NCBI GenBank assembly: GCA_041745535.1
Contig: JBGTIS010000221.1
Coordinates: 1-27,034, forward strand
Origin: JBGTIS01 sp041745535
GTDB taxonomy: Bacteria; Bacteroidota; Bacteroidia; Cytophagales; Cyclobacteriaceae
Length of the DNA: 27,034 bases
Direction of reading: 5' to 3'
The position numbers were made by a program, and so were the translations under genes. The notes beneath the pieces are model-generated. The model saw nothing but the letters and a program-made list of their open reading frames with translations, was not told the origin of the DNA and searched no databases. This document shows positions 15,078 through 22,306 of this stretch, piece by piece. Numbering within the stretch: the stretch's first letter is position 1; every line of letters begins with the position of its first letter.

Positions 15078-15455
15078 TTATTTCTTCTTCGTTTTTGCTT
15101 TTTTCAGGATTTCCTTTTCTCTAAACTTCGCGATTTTGGTGATTAAGTTGAAAGGCATGGGTTTGTTCAGGGGAAATTGAATTGACCCTTTACCTTGTTT
15201 ATATACGGAAAGTTCCTCTTTGAATGCTTCATGACCGGTTGGTGTGGCATAAAACCCGATATGGTTTTTGAAAGCCGCGAAGTAAACCAGGTAAACGTTA
15301 TGAAGGGTAAAGGTTGGTATCGCATAACTGATAGTTTCTTCAGCCTCTGGGACCGATTTTTTTATGGTCGTCCGAATTTGCTCCAAAATTTTTTGCGTGT
15401 CTTCCGGAAATCCGGCGATGTATTCGTCAATGTTGTTGGGTTTTGCTGTTTTCAT
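15078..15455 (-). CDS. DUF1801 (YdhG-like) protein, 125 aa
   Basis: The pattern NIDEYIAGFPEDTQKILEQIRTTI, then PEAEETISYAIPTFTL, VYFAAFKNHIGFYATPTG and KGSIQFPLNKPMPFNLI, is the DUF1801 fold. Its best-studied relatives are the Bacillus frataxin-like iron chaperones, related to YdhG. It is cytosolic. A Lys-rich tail (ILKKAKTKKK) is common in the family. It is the fourth small gene in the leftward run that begins with the SRPBCC gene, and the 85-bp gap upstream shows no promoter box, so it may be read from the upstream promoter. An iron role is family knowledge, not seen here. Confidence 0.85.
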   Translation of the reverse strand: MKTAKPNNIDEYIAGFPEDTQKILEQIRTTIKKSVPEAEETISYAIPTFTLHNVYLVYFAAFKNHIGFYATPTGHEAFKEELSVYKQGKGSIQFPLNKPMPFNLITKIAKFREKEILKKAKTKKK

Positions 15456-15540
15456 ACAATTATATTTTAGTCTAATGCCTGGTGGGCCATTTTACAATTC
15501 ACAAACAAATTGCCTGCTATGCGAGAGTCATTACCCAATT

Positions 15541-15759
15541 CTATGCTTTTTTGCCTTTGAAAGTTGCGTAAATTGCCATCGAGTGGCCGTGGCCCAAATC
15601 AAAATCTTCTTTAAGCCACTTAATAATTTCGCCTGCTTTTATGCCTGTTTTGAGGTGGCCGGCCTGAAACCCCCCTTTTTGTTCAGCCAGCCTTTTGAAG
15701 TCGTCCGGACCATTTCCTGTTTTTGCTTTGATGTTAGCGATGTAAGCTTGAAATGACAT
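15541..15759 (-). CDS. DUF4287 domain protein, 72 aa
   Basis: A short protein that is nearly all one DUF4287 domain: MSFQAYIANIKAKTGNGPDDF, then the Gly-Phe-Gln stretch QKGGFQAGHLKTGIKAGEI, then IKWLKEDFDLGHGHSMAIYA. The last part is the diagnostic GHGHSMA. The family often appears as a companion of SRPBCC and DUF1801 genes and has no known function. The ATG at 15759 is used because it starts exactly at the domain; the 22 extra residues of the longer frame look like intergenic sequence. The gap to the SRPBCC stop is 80 bp and contains an imperfect GTGA/TCAC symmetry near 15807-15820 of unknown meaning. Confidence 0.85.
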   Translation of the reverse strand: MSFQAYIANIKAKTGNGPDDFKRLAEQKGGFQAGHLKTGIKAGEIIKWLKEDFDLGHGHSMAIYATFKGKKA

Positions 15760-15839
15760 AATGTTTTTGTAAATGATTATTAAAAAACAAGTTATACTTT
15801 TTCGGTCACAGAAGTTTGTGATCAACGTCCTGACCTTTT

Positions 15840-16277
15840 TTATTTTTCAGCCAATTCTTTCACTTTTTCCAGTGCTTTTGGCCACGTTTGCTGAAAGTAG
15901 TCTTTATATGCTTCAATCGTATCCATCTCAATAATCAGTTCCGTTTTTCCTTCCACTGTGTTGAGGGTGTAATTTTCCATAGCGCCCGACCATTTTCTGG
16001 TTTCTTCGCTATCCAGGTCTTCTACGCCGTTTTTTACAGTACCCAGGTGCCTGATAGACATAAATTCGTTGGGCCTTTTTGCGGCAATGGTGCTAACCAT
16101 CCCATCCCCTTCAGGAGAGAGAAACAGTACTTTGCTGCCTTCTTTCCAATCGGTTTCGGCATATGAACCTTCATTGAAAACTGATGTCCAGTTGCGATAG
16201 GTAGCATCATCCCATAATACTTTCCATACTTTTTCACGGGATGCGTTGATAGTGATTCTGAATTTTTCTGTTTCCAT
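15840..16277 (-). CDS. SRPBCC (AHSA1-like) protein, 145 aa
   Basis: This is a START/Bet v1-like ligand-binding protein of the activator-of-Hsp90-ATPase group. Strand 1 and helix 1 are FRITINASREKVWKVLWDDATYRNWTSVF. The next strands carry EGSYAETDWKEGSKVLFLSPEGDGMVSTI, and the closing helix is YFQQTWPKALEKVKELAE. Members bind hydrophobic ligands or modulate stress responses. No catalytic function can be assigned. It is first in the leftward run and has the strongest promoter of the cluster (16351-16417), with a leader of about 70 nt. It is cytosolic. Confidence 0.88.
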   Translation of the reverse strand: METEKFRITINASREKVWKVLWDDATYRNWTSVFNEGSYAETDWKEGSKVLFLSPEGDGMVSTIAAKRPNEFMSIRHLGTVKNGVEDLDSEETRKWSGAMENYTLNTVEGKTELIIEMDTIEAYKDYFQQTWPKALEKVKELAEK

Positions 16278-16350
16278 TACTTTAAAATTTTAAGCGGTTA
16301 AAAGTTAGTTTTAAAAAAAAGTGTTTCAGCATTGTTAAACTTTAATGATA

Positions 16351-16417
16351 CAAAGATGGAAAAGGTAAATTTAAAAGTAGCGGTGTGAATACGACAGTAT
16401 AAGAGGTGAATTCCGAC
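16351..16417 (-). promoter_or_regulatory. regulated promoter of the SRPBCC gene: CATCTTTG box plus direct-repeat operator
   Basis: CAAAGATG (16351-16358) is the reverse of CATCTTTG, one base from TAnnTTTG. GGTGTGAATACGAC (16382-16395) starts 31 bp along and GGTGAATTCCGAC (16405-16417) starts 23 bp after it. Both end in CG-purine-C. The layout is the same as at 12308-12374, to the base. Confidence 0.72.
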
Positions 16418-16563
16418 AGGTAAAAAATTATCTCGGATATATGAAATGGTGGAGCAGATGAAAAGTCGTTAGCGAAAAATAGTAACAGAAAAAGGTTTTC
16501 GTAATAGCATATTTCTGATGAAAATTCCTATATTTTGCTTTTCAATTAATTTTTATAAACACC

Positions 16564-18003
16564 ATGAAAACCCGGAAAGAATCCAGCCCTGCCTCCAACC
16601 GCATGAAACGCAGAACTTTTATTAAGCATACAGGTGTGGCAGCAGCCGCTTTTAGCATTGTCCCCCGCTTCGTATTGGGTGGTAAAGGTTACATACCCCC
16701 TAGCGACACCCTGTATATTGCGGGTATTGGCGTGGGCGGCAAAGGTGAGTCTGACCTTACAGAATGTGCCAAAAGCCCTAACGCCAAAATAGCCTTTTTA
16801 TGCGATGTGGATGACCGCATGGCGGTGAAGTCAAAAGCGAATTTTCCTGATGCGAAATATTACAAGGATTACCGGGTAATGTTCGACAAAGAAGGTAAAA
16901 ATTTTGATGCCGTAACGGTTTCTACCCCCGATCATCAGCATGCCGTTATTACGATGGCAGCAATGGCAGCCGGAAAGCATATATATCTGCAAAAACCCCT
17001 CACCCACGATATTTATGAGGCCCGCATGCTTACCGAAGCTGCCAGGAAATACAAGGTGGTTACGCAGATGGGCAATCAGTGGGCCTCCGAAGAACCGGTG
17101 AGGCGCATGAAAGAAATTGTAGACGCAGGCCTCATTGGCGATGTATACCGGGTGCATGCCTGGACCAACCGCCCCGTGTGGCCCCAGGGTATTCCCAAAC
17201 CTACCGGGCAATTTGATGTACCCAAAGAGCTTGACTGGGACTTGTGGCTGGGCACTGCCTCCGGCGTGGATTACAATCCCGAATACTTGCCTTTTAACTG
17301 GCGCGGATGGTGGAAATTTGGTACCGGCGCCCTGGGCGATATGGCCTGTCATATCCTGGATCCTGTGTTTCGTATTTTACCCATCGACTACCCCACCGAA
17401 GTAGAATGCAGCACTACTACCAATTGGGCAGGCTTTTTCGAAATAGCTAATTACGACGCCAGCTGTCCGGCTTCCTCCATCATTCACCTTAACTTTCCCC
17501 GAAAAGATGGAAAGAAAGATGTAAAACTAACCTGGATGGATGGCGGACTTCTGCCCGAGAGACCAGAAGAGCTACAACCAGACGAAGAACTGGGCGGCAA
17601 CGGGGTGATCTTTGAAGGAACCAAAGGAAAGTTAATTGGAAACTATGCCGAAATGCCCAGGTTATTGCCCACTACCCGGATGGAAGAAATTGAGGCTGTG
17701 CCCAAAACCTTGCCCAGAGTACCCGAAGCGCATTATGTGCAATGGGTAGATGCCTGTTTGAAAGGCTTTGGGAAAGCTTACCTTGATTCACCTTTTGACT
17801 ATGCAGGCCCCTTTACCGAGGCTGTTTTAATGGGGAACCTGGCCATCAGAAGTTACCAATATCAGGAAACAGATGCTGATAACAATAGCAATTACCCAGG
17901 CAGGAAAAAGTTACTCTGGGATGCCAAAAATATGACCATTACCAACTTCGACGTAGCTAATTCTTTTGTAAAACGGGAATATCGCCAAGGTTGGAGTTTG
18001 TAA
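16564..18003 (+). CDS. Gfo/Idh/MocA family oxidoreductase, Tat-exported, 479 aa
   Basis: This is an NAD(P)-dependent sugar or inositol-type dehydrogenase exported already folded. The twin-arginine signal is KRRTFIK (15-21) followed by a hydrophobic VAAAAFSIV. The dinucleotide-binding loop is GIGVGGKG (54-61), followed by DVDDR (81-85). The hallmark (E)KP motif reads QKPLTHD (143-149), with Gln replacing the usual Glu but the Lys kept. TGALGDMACHILDPVF (about 255-270) holds the conserved catalytic His. The length fits the Bacteroidota exported subgroup. Met14 is an alternative start, but the upstream one is kept. Substrate is unknown; the fucosidase about 16 kb away hints at glycan use only weakly. 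A TATATTTTG-like stretch near 16530 may be part of its promoter. Confidence 0.9.
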   Translation: MKTRKESSPASNRMKRRTFIKHTGVAAAAFSIVPRFVLGGKGYIPPSDTLYIAGIGVGGKGESDLTECAKSPNAKIAFLCDVDDRMAVKSKANFPDAKYYKDYRVMFDKEGKNFDAVTVSTPDHQHAVITMAAMAAGKHIYLQKPLTHDIYEARMLTEAARKYKVVTQMGNQWASEEPVRRMKEIVDAGLIGDVYRVHAWTNRPVWPQGIPKPTGQFDVPKELDWDLWLGTASGVDYNPEYLPFNWRGWWKFGTGALGDMACHILDPVFRILPIDYPTEVECSTTTNWAGFFEIANYDASCPASSIIHLNFPRKDGKKDVKLTWMDGGLLPERPEELQPDEELGGNGVIFEGTKGKLIGNYAEMPRLLPTTRMEEIEAVPKTLPRVPEAHYVQWVDACLKGFGKAYLDSPFDYAGPFTEAVLMGNLAIRSYQYQETDADNNSNYPGRKKLLWDAKNMTITNFDVANSFVKREYRQGWSL

Positions 18004-18014
18004 ATGTTTACTAT

Positions 18015-18030
18015 AAACTAAGTTTAGTTT
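18015..18030 (+). terminator. weak palindromic hairpin after the oxidoreductase
   Basis: AAACTAA and TTAGTTT are self-complementary arms separated by only 2 nt, followed by TATTATT. The stem is A/T only, so it would be a weak terminator. Confidence 0.3.
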
Positions 18031-18137
18031 TATTATTGGGCAAACCCTGCGATCAGGTGTTCCTGCATGTGCTGAACTTTACAATAGGGTGTGGTAGCAA
18101 ATGTAAATCACCTTCAAAATAAAGGAAGAAACAGGGA

Positions 18138-18698
18138 TCAATAGTTTCTGGCGTAAATTAATACTTCTTTAATTAAATTTCTTTCAAAGGAATAGGATAG
18201 GCCTTTGTCTATATACGATTTTTCAGGTTCCGAGAGGAAAAAAGAAGCGGAGTTGGGCACCTGAAATCCCCACGATCCGGAAGGCCGTAGCGCACCCGGA
18301 ATAATCAGTGACAGTTGTCCCAGTCCCTGTGCATTGATGTACACCGCTACTACGGCTTTTTTTGCATTGGCAAGTTGCTGGGCTTCGTTTAAAGCTTTTT
18401 GTTCGTATCCATACCCCAGCAGTTTCCACTGTTTACTTTCTTTTAAATAGGCAGAAATTTCACTCACCAGCATATGCCTGCTGAGTTCCTCGGAGTAAAA
18501 GTCATCCACCTTATATACAGTTTTCAGGGCCTTGCCTACAAAACCGTTGCACGAATTAATACCTGAAACCTTAGTATTCTCACAAGCTTTAAACTGCTCA
18601 ACTTCCTGGGTCAGCGCTTGCTGCCAGTTGTTATTAATAGTTTGACTATAAGCAACGCCAGTTAAAAATATGAGAGCAATAATAATATAATTTTTCAT
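18138..18698 (-). CDS. exported protein, possibly an NlpC/P60-like fold lacking the usual His
   Basis: Residues 1-18 are a signal peptide (KNYIIIALIFLTGVAYS, cleavage before QTINNN), so the protein is periplasmic or secreted. The segment SCNGFVGKALKTVY (about 48-61) resembles the Cys-bearing helix of NlpC/P60 or Tae-type peptidoglycan amidases. The later strands AVVAVYINAQGLGQLSLIIPG and SWGFQVPNSASFF also fit. The strand that should carry the catalytic His reads LGQLSLI, with Gln instead, so if the fold is right it may be inactive or use another residue. This is a tentative fold guess by eye, not a family assignment. It has its own promoter with a nearby palindrome (18737-18769). It is convergent with the oxidoreductase, with 134 bp between. 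Confidence 0.6.
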   Translation of the reverse strand: MKNYIIIALIFLTGVAYSQTINNNWQQALTQEVEQFKACENTKVSGINSCNGFVGKALKTVYKVDDFYSEELSRHMLVSEISAYLKESKQWKLLGYGYEQKALNEAQQLANAKKAVVAVYINAQGLGQLSLIIPGALRPSGSWGFQVPNSASFFLSEPEKSYIDKGLSYSFERNLIKEVLIYARNY

Positions 18699-18736
18699 AG
18701 ATGTTGGTCAGTTTTCAAACCTTATTATATGAGAAG

Positions 18737-18769
18737 CAAAGATATAACCAACTTCTTGTATTGAAGTTG
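18737..18769 (-). promoter_or_regulatory. TATCTTTG box with adjacent CAACTTC/GAAGTTG palindrome
   Basis: CAAAGATA (18737-18744) is TATCTTTG in the gene's direction, a perfect -7 box, about 39 bp from the start codon at 18698. Right upstream, CAACTTC (18749-18755) and GAAGTTG (18763-18769) form a 7-bp inverted repeat around 7 nt, in a position where a repressor would block polymerase. Confidence 0.5.
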
Positions 18770-18797
18770 ATATATCATTCAATAATAATTTATTAAT

Positions 18798-18974
18798 TTG
18801 CGCAATGATAAGAAGCGTGATAAATTGCGACTGATTTTTATGTATAAGGTAGGACTTGCGCCTTTATTGCATGATTGTTATCGAAATACAGACATTAAAA
18901 TTAGGAAACTAATATAATTTCATTGGGATTGCATAATAATCAGGGTTTTGATGAGGCAACTATGGTTGCGCAAT
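18798..18974. repeat. two TTGCGCAA palindromes upstream of the sigma gene
   Basis: TTGCGCAAT occurs at 18798-18806 and again at 18966-18974, the second 20 bp before the ATG of the sigma factor. The 8-bp core is self-complementary. The 295-bp gap (18699-18993) holds these, the promoter of the gene to the left, and otherwise only AT-rich sequence. A role as a regulator site is inference. Confidence 0.4.
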
Positions 18975-18993
18975 AAAGGGAAAGGATACATCT

Positions 18994-19464
18994 ATGTTGG
19001 ATTACTTGTACGATTTGTACGGATCTTCTCTTTATGGCGTTATCTTTAGGGTAGTAAAGCAGGAATCTACCGCGGTAGAAGTATTGCGACAAACTTTTAA
19101 AACTATTTGGAATGACATCACTTTTTATAACCCTAAAAAGTTTACGCTTTTCACCTGGATGACACACATTGCCCTTCATCTGGCCAAGGAACACAGGCAT
19201 TTACAAGGAACTGATCATTTTCAGGAAACCAATGTGGTGAAGAGTGGTATGGCATTGATTCGAGAATTAACAATAAATTATGGGGAAACAGCAAATGAAT
19301 TGCTGGATAACTTACTGCCGGAACATCGACAGGTTATAGAGCTGTTATATTTTGAGGGGTGTTCATATTCAGAAGTAATAAAAATACTGGACTTGTCATC
19401 TGAGGTGATAAAGACCAGAATCCGGGCCGCATTGGTAAGGCTCAGCGAAATTTTACAAATTTGA
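18994..19464 (+). CDS. ECF-type RNA polymerase sigma factor, 156 aa
   Basis: A short sigma-70 family protein with only regions 2 and 4. Region 2 is YGSSLYGVIFRVVKQ through FTLFTWMTHIALHLA (10-66), the latter being region 2.3/2.4 with the aromatic melting residues. Region 4 is LLPEHRQVIELLYFEGCSYSE then VIKTRIRAALVRLSE, the recognition helix-turn-helix. It directs polymerase to a specific promoter set. The start codon follows a good Shine-Dalgarno stretch (AAAGGA, 7 nt before), unusual in this phylum. The anti-sigma gene overlaps its stop codon. It probably responds to an envelope or stress signal, by analogy. Confidence 0.9.
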   Translation: MLDYLYDLYGSSLYGVIFRVVKQESTAVEVLRQTFKTIWNDITFYNPKKFTLFTWMTHIALHLAKEHRHLQGTDHFQETNVVKSGMALIRELTINYGETANELLDNLLPEHRQVIELLYFEGCSYSEVIKILDLSSEVIKTRIRAALVRLSEILQI

Positions 19465-20249
19465 CTTTGAAAGTAGAAGCATATATAGCGTCAGGTATAT
19501 TAGAAAGATATGTTTTGGATGAATTATCTCCAGTGGAGGCTTTCCAGGTAGAAAAAATGGCAGCCCAATACCCGGAGGTACAAAAGGAAATTCAACTCAT
19601 ACAGGAAACATTGGAGTCTATGGCTTTTGAGCTTTCCAGAAAACCTTCGCCCAGGGTTTTAGAAAAGGTTATGGATAAAATTGACAGGAAACAGCAAGCT
19701 AATTCAAAACTTGAATTGCCACAGAAAAAGAAGAAAATCACCTATCTTCAATATGGTATCGCGGCTACCTTTACCCTGAAACTGGTGGCAATGGCCATAG
19801 CTGCATCCTTTTTTGTGCGATGGAAAGCTACAGAACAGGAACTTGGCCAGTTGCGAAAGCAATATTATACACTGGAGCAAAAGGCAAATCAGGCTACGCG
19901 GATCTTGCTGGCGGTAAGTGACCCGGAAGTACAAACCATTGTATTAACCCGACAGGATAACCCCGAACAGCGTACTTTGTTATACTGGAACCCGGTAACA
20001 AAAAAAATATATATTAATACCGAAAATTTGCCTCGCAATGACAAACGCCATCAGTACCAAATATGGGGCATGACCCAAGGTAATCCGGAAAGTTTAGGCG
20101 TTTTTGATGTAACCGCCGACCAGTTACTCCAACTGCTGGTTATGGAAGGCAACGAAAAACTCATGGGTTTTGCCATTACCCTGGAACCAACCGGAGGTAG
20201 TACCAAACCTACTTTGACACGTTTGTATGGCGAAGGAAAAATAGAATAA
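19461..20249 (+). CDS. membrane anti-sigma factor (RskA type), TTG start
   Basis: A cytosolic N-terminal domain (1-96, from YIASGILERYVLDELSPVEA) should hold the sigma factor. One membrane helix lies at about 97-118 (ATFTLKLVAMAIAASFFV), followed by a coiled coil (TEQELGQLRKQYYTLEQKA). The C-terminal domain (160-262, WNPVTKKIYINTENL through FAITLEPTGGSTKPTLT) is the RskA anti-sigma-K domain, placed outside the membrane. The zinc-binding HxxxCxxC of many anti-sigmas is missing, as in others of this phylum. No ATG lies near the start: TTG at 19461 overlaps the sigma TGA stop (19462-19464), and a second TTG at 19467 is also possible. Both imply translational coupling to the sigma gene. Confidence 0.87.
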   Translation: MTLKVEAYIASGILERYVLDELSPVEAFQVEKMAAQYPEVQKEIQLIQETLESMAFELSRKPSPRVLEKVMDKIDRKQQANSKLELPQKKKKITYLQYGIAATFTLKLVAMAIAASFFVRWKATEQELGQLRKQYYTLEQKANQATRILLAVSDPEVQTIVLTRQDNPEQRTLLYWNPVTKKIYINTENLPRNDKRHQYQIWGMTQGNPESLGVFDVTADQLLQLLVMEGNEKLMGFAITLEPTGGSTKPTLTRLYGEGKIE

Positions 20250-20385
20250 TTCAGGTTACGTTAATTGCGCGAACGCAACAGTATTTCGTTTATTTAAAGG
20301 AGCTTTTATTTATAAACCCCCTTATTTACTGCTCCTGATAATAAAAACCAATTAATTTTATGTTTTTGCGATATTTATAAAGTAA

Positions 20386-20420
20386 AGTTGTTTTATATAA
20401 ACGCAACAACTATATCTTTG
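20386..20420 (+). promoter_or_regulatory. merC-fur promoter: TATCTTTG box with overlapping AGTTGTT/AACAACT inverted repeat
   Basis: AGTTGTT (20386-20392) and AACAACT (20405-20411) are perfect 7-bp arms around 12 nt that include the TTTATATAAA palindrome. TATCTTTG (20413-20420), a perfect -7 box, starts 2 bp after the right arm, so a bound protein would cover the -33 region. As it lies before a Fur-family gene, an autoregulatory Fur/Zur-type operator is the natural reading. The leader to merC is about 36 nt. Confidence 0.55.
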
Positions 20421-20463
20421 TAACCTCGTAAAGTTATAATAAACTTATCAAAAACTGACCGCG

Positions 20464-20841
20464 ATGTTGTCCAGATTTTCCCAGAAACATGCTGATGTAT
20501 TAGGCATCATCAGTGCTATCCTCTGTCTGATTCATTGTCTTTTTGTACCGGTTTTGCTGGTAATAGGTAGCGTTACTGAACACATGGGCGGACATTGGGG
20601 TTCTTTGGATTACCTGTTTATCGTATTGGCGCTGCTGGCTGTAATTAACGCTACGCGTTATGCCTCCAGAAACATTGCTTTTGGGATGTGGCTTAGTATG
20701 ATCGTGTTTGTTGCTGGTTTGCTGATGCACCACGTCTATGCCGAAGCATTAATTGTTTCGACGCTGGCCTCGGTGGCCCTTGCTGTTTTTCATATTATTA
20801 ACTACAAACAATCTCATACGCACTCGTCAGTTAAAGTCTGA
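20464..20841 (+). CDS. merC: MerC-domain membrane protein, 125 aa
   Basis: Four hydrophobic helices are seen (about 10-36, 48-65, 72-90 and 92-110). The first carries the metal-binding motif IHCLF with C21, H24 and C25 (in ILCLIHCLFVP), as in MerC mercury-uptake proteins. Two HH/H-rich stretches (VTEHMGGHWG and LMHHVYAE) and a His-containing tail (SHTHSS) could also hold metal. In this phylum the family usually sits beside a Fur/Zur regulator, which suggests zinc or iron rather than mercury; no mercury genes are nearby. It is 23 bp upstream of the Fur gene and shares its promoter. Confidence 0.83.
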   Translation: MLSRFSQKHADVLGIISAILCLIHCLFVPVLLVIGSVTEHMGGHWGSLDYLFIVLALLAVINATRYASRNIAFGMWLSMIVFVAGLLMHHVYAEALIVSTLASVALAVFHIINYKQSHTHSSVKV

Positions 20842-20864
20842 TATTTTCAAATAAGCATCGCATT

Positions 20865-21287
20865 ATGGAGAAGTCTGTTGAAAGTATTCTGAAAAAACAT
20901 GGGCTGAAAAAGACCCCCCTCCGCCTGGAGATGCTGGATCTTTTTATGAATAATCATTTTGCTTTATCGGCCAGTGATATTGAATCCAGATTAAAAGCGA
21001 ACCACGACCGGGTTACGGTATACAGGGCACTGAATGCTTTTGAGGAAAATGGCATATTGCACAAAGCGCCCGACGATGGATATGGCATTAAATACGCAAT
21101 GTGTTCTGATAACTGCCCGGACCAGGCCCACGAAGACCACCATGTGCATTTTATCTGTCATGAATGCCACCATACTTACTGCCTGGATCATGTGCATATT
21201 CCCATGATTAAACTACCTGAAGATTATGCCGTTGATACCTTTACGTATACGGTGAATGGCGTTTGTAAGGCCTGTAAAACCAGGTAA
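20865..21287 (+). CDS. Fur-family metal-dependent repressor (Fur/Zur type), 140 aa
   Basis: The N-terminal winged helix is visible (LKKTPLRLEMLDLFMNN, then ASDIESRLKANHDRVTVYRAL, where VTVYRAL is the recognition helix). The dimerisation domain has HEDHHVHFICHECHHTYC (residues 89-106), combining the sensory His cluster (H89, H92, H93, H95) with the structural CHEC (98-101). A second CKAC pair (134-137) completes the structural zinc site. Lack of the Fur-only HHxHxxCxxC order details prevents telling Fur from Zur; the merC partner favours zinc or iron homeostasis. It is the second gene of the merC transcript. An ATG with a short leader was chosen by the domain edge. Confidence 0.88.
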   Translation: MEKSVESILKKHGLKKTPLRLEMLDLFMNNHFALSASDIESRLKANHDRVTVYRALNAFEENGILHKAPDDGYGIKYAMCSDNCPDQAHEDHHVHFICHECHHTYCLDHVHIPMIKLPEDYAVDTFTYTVNGVCKACKTR

Positions 21288-21304
21288 CTACCTCCTTCCT
21301 TTTT

Positions 21305-21940
21305 TTACAAAAGCGCTAGCACGGCAAAAAAGTGGAAAATACTTCCGGCCATTACAAACAAATGCCAGATACCATGATTGTATTTAATTTTATCGTAGCT
21401 AAAGAAAATGGTGCCTAATGTGTAAAAAATCCCGCCCGCTATCAGAAAAGCGAAGCTAAGTGAAGGAATCGTCAGGTAAAGTGGCTTAATGGCAAATATG
21501 ACAATCCAGCCCAAAGCGATATACATAATGGTAGAGAGTATCTCTTTTTTACCGGTATACAAGGCTTTCAGCACAATACCCAAAATCGTACAGCCCCATA
21601 CCACACCAAAAATAGTCCAGCCCAGGTAGCCATCCAGTGCTGCCAGACAGAAAGGCGTATACGTACCGGCAATCAGCAGGAAAATAGACATATGATCAAA
21701 TTTCCGGAAGAGCCTTTTTAGCTTTTTGCTTCTGAAGCTATGGTACAAGGTAGAAACCAGGTACAAAGTAACCAGCATAGCGCCAAAAATTGAAAAGCTT
21801 ACCACATGCCAGACCGTACCCTTCATTGAAGCCAGCACAGTTAAGATTATCAGGGCAGCTACCGACAGGCAGGCGCCTATGCCATGCGTTACCGCATTAA
21901 AAATTTCCTCTTTTTTTGAATATGAAAGCGATTTACTCAT
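21305..21940 (-). CDS. hemolysin III family (PAQR/CREST) membrane protein, 211 aa
   Basis: Seven hydrophobic helices cover the chain. The metal-site residues of the PAQR/CREST superfamily are present: NAVTHGIGACLS in helix 1, TLYHSF (Ser/His) near 65-70, FDHMSIFLLIAGTYTPF (Asp) near 80-96, and the final GIWHLFVMAGSIFHFF with two His. This superfamily hydrolyses amide bonds of ceramide-like lipids in animals; bacterial members were named from hemolysis assays but have no settled role. The gene is convergent with fur, only 17 bp apart. Upstream, a GTTATATAAC palindrome (21993-22002) resembles the merC operator. Confidence 0.88.
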   Translation of the reverse strand: MSKSLSYSKKEEIFNAVTHGIGACLSVAALIILTVLASMKGTVWHVVSFSIFGAMLVTLYLVSTLYHSFRSKKLKRLFRKFDHMSIFLLIAGTYTPFCLAALDGYLGWTIFGVVWGCTILGIVLKALYTGKKEILSTIMYIALGWIVIFAIKPLYLTIPSLSFAFLIAGGIFYTLGTIFFSYDKIKYNHGIWHLFVMAGSIFHFFAVLALL

Positions 21941-22306
21941 TCTTACCCTTGATTTCTAAATTTTTCTTATAGCTTTTCTAAAAACGCAACAGGTTATATA
22001 ACGATGGCTTTATGGTTCTGTTATGATCAATTTGTTTATTTAGGGGAATGCTACAGTTTTAACCAAAAGGCATGAAATACAGAGAACGGAAGGGTGAAAT
22101 TGTACCTGGGGCCGTACAGCATCGGGGCTACAGGTTTAATTAACCATTATGGATTTAAGGCTTAGTTTCGGCTTTTTATAAACACCTAGAGGCATTTACC
22201 GCATACTTATTTTTCTGATTTACACATTATTATTAATAATTTTTCGTAATTTCAACTACTATTTTTACATTTATGCAATTCTAACTGAAAAAAGGGAAGT
22301 GAAATT
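21941..22306. other. divergent intergenic region, 366 bp
   Basis: The region separates the leftward hemolysin III gene from the rightward oxidoreductase operon. The left part holds the GTTATATAAC element. A 23-codon open frame (22072-22143, after AAAAGG) is present but has no supporting features. The rest (22180-22290) is very AT-rich and probably contains the operon promoter, but I found no exact TAnnTTTG there. No RNA gene is visible. Confidence 0.4.
21984..22002 (-). promoter_or_regulatory. possible metal-regulator site upstream of the hemolysin III gene
   Basis: ACGCAACA (21984-21991) is followed by GTTATATAAC (21993-22002), a perfect 10-bp palindrome. The merC promoter has TTTATATAAA followed by CGCAACA, the same two blocks in the other order. 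Shared control by the Fur protein is possible. Evidence is two sites only. Confidence 0.35.

Noticed and set aside
22072..22143. A 23-codon open frame with an AAAAGG leader in the intergenic region
   Set aside because: It is too short and shows no membrane segment, repeat or neighbour logic; a frame this size is expected by chance.
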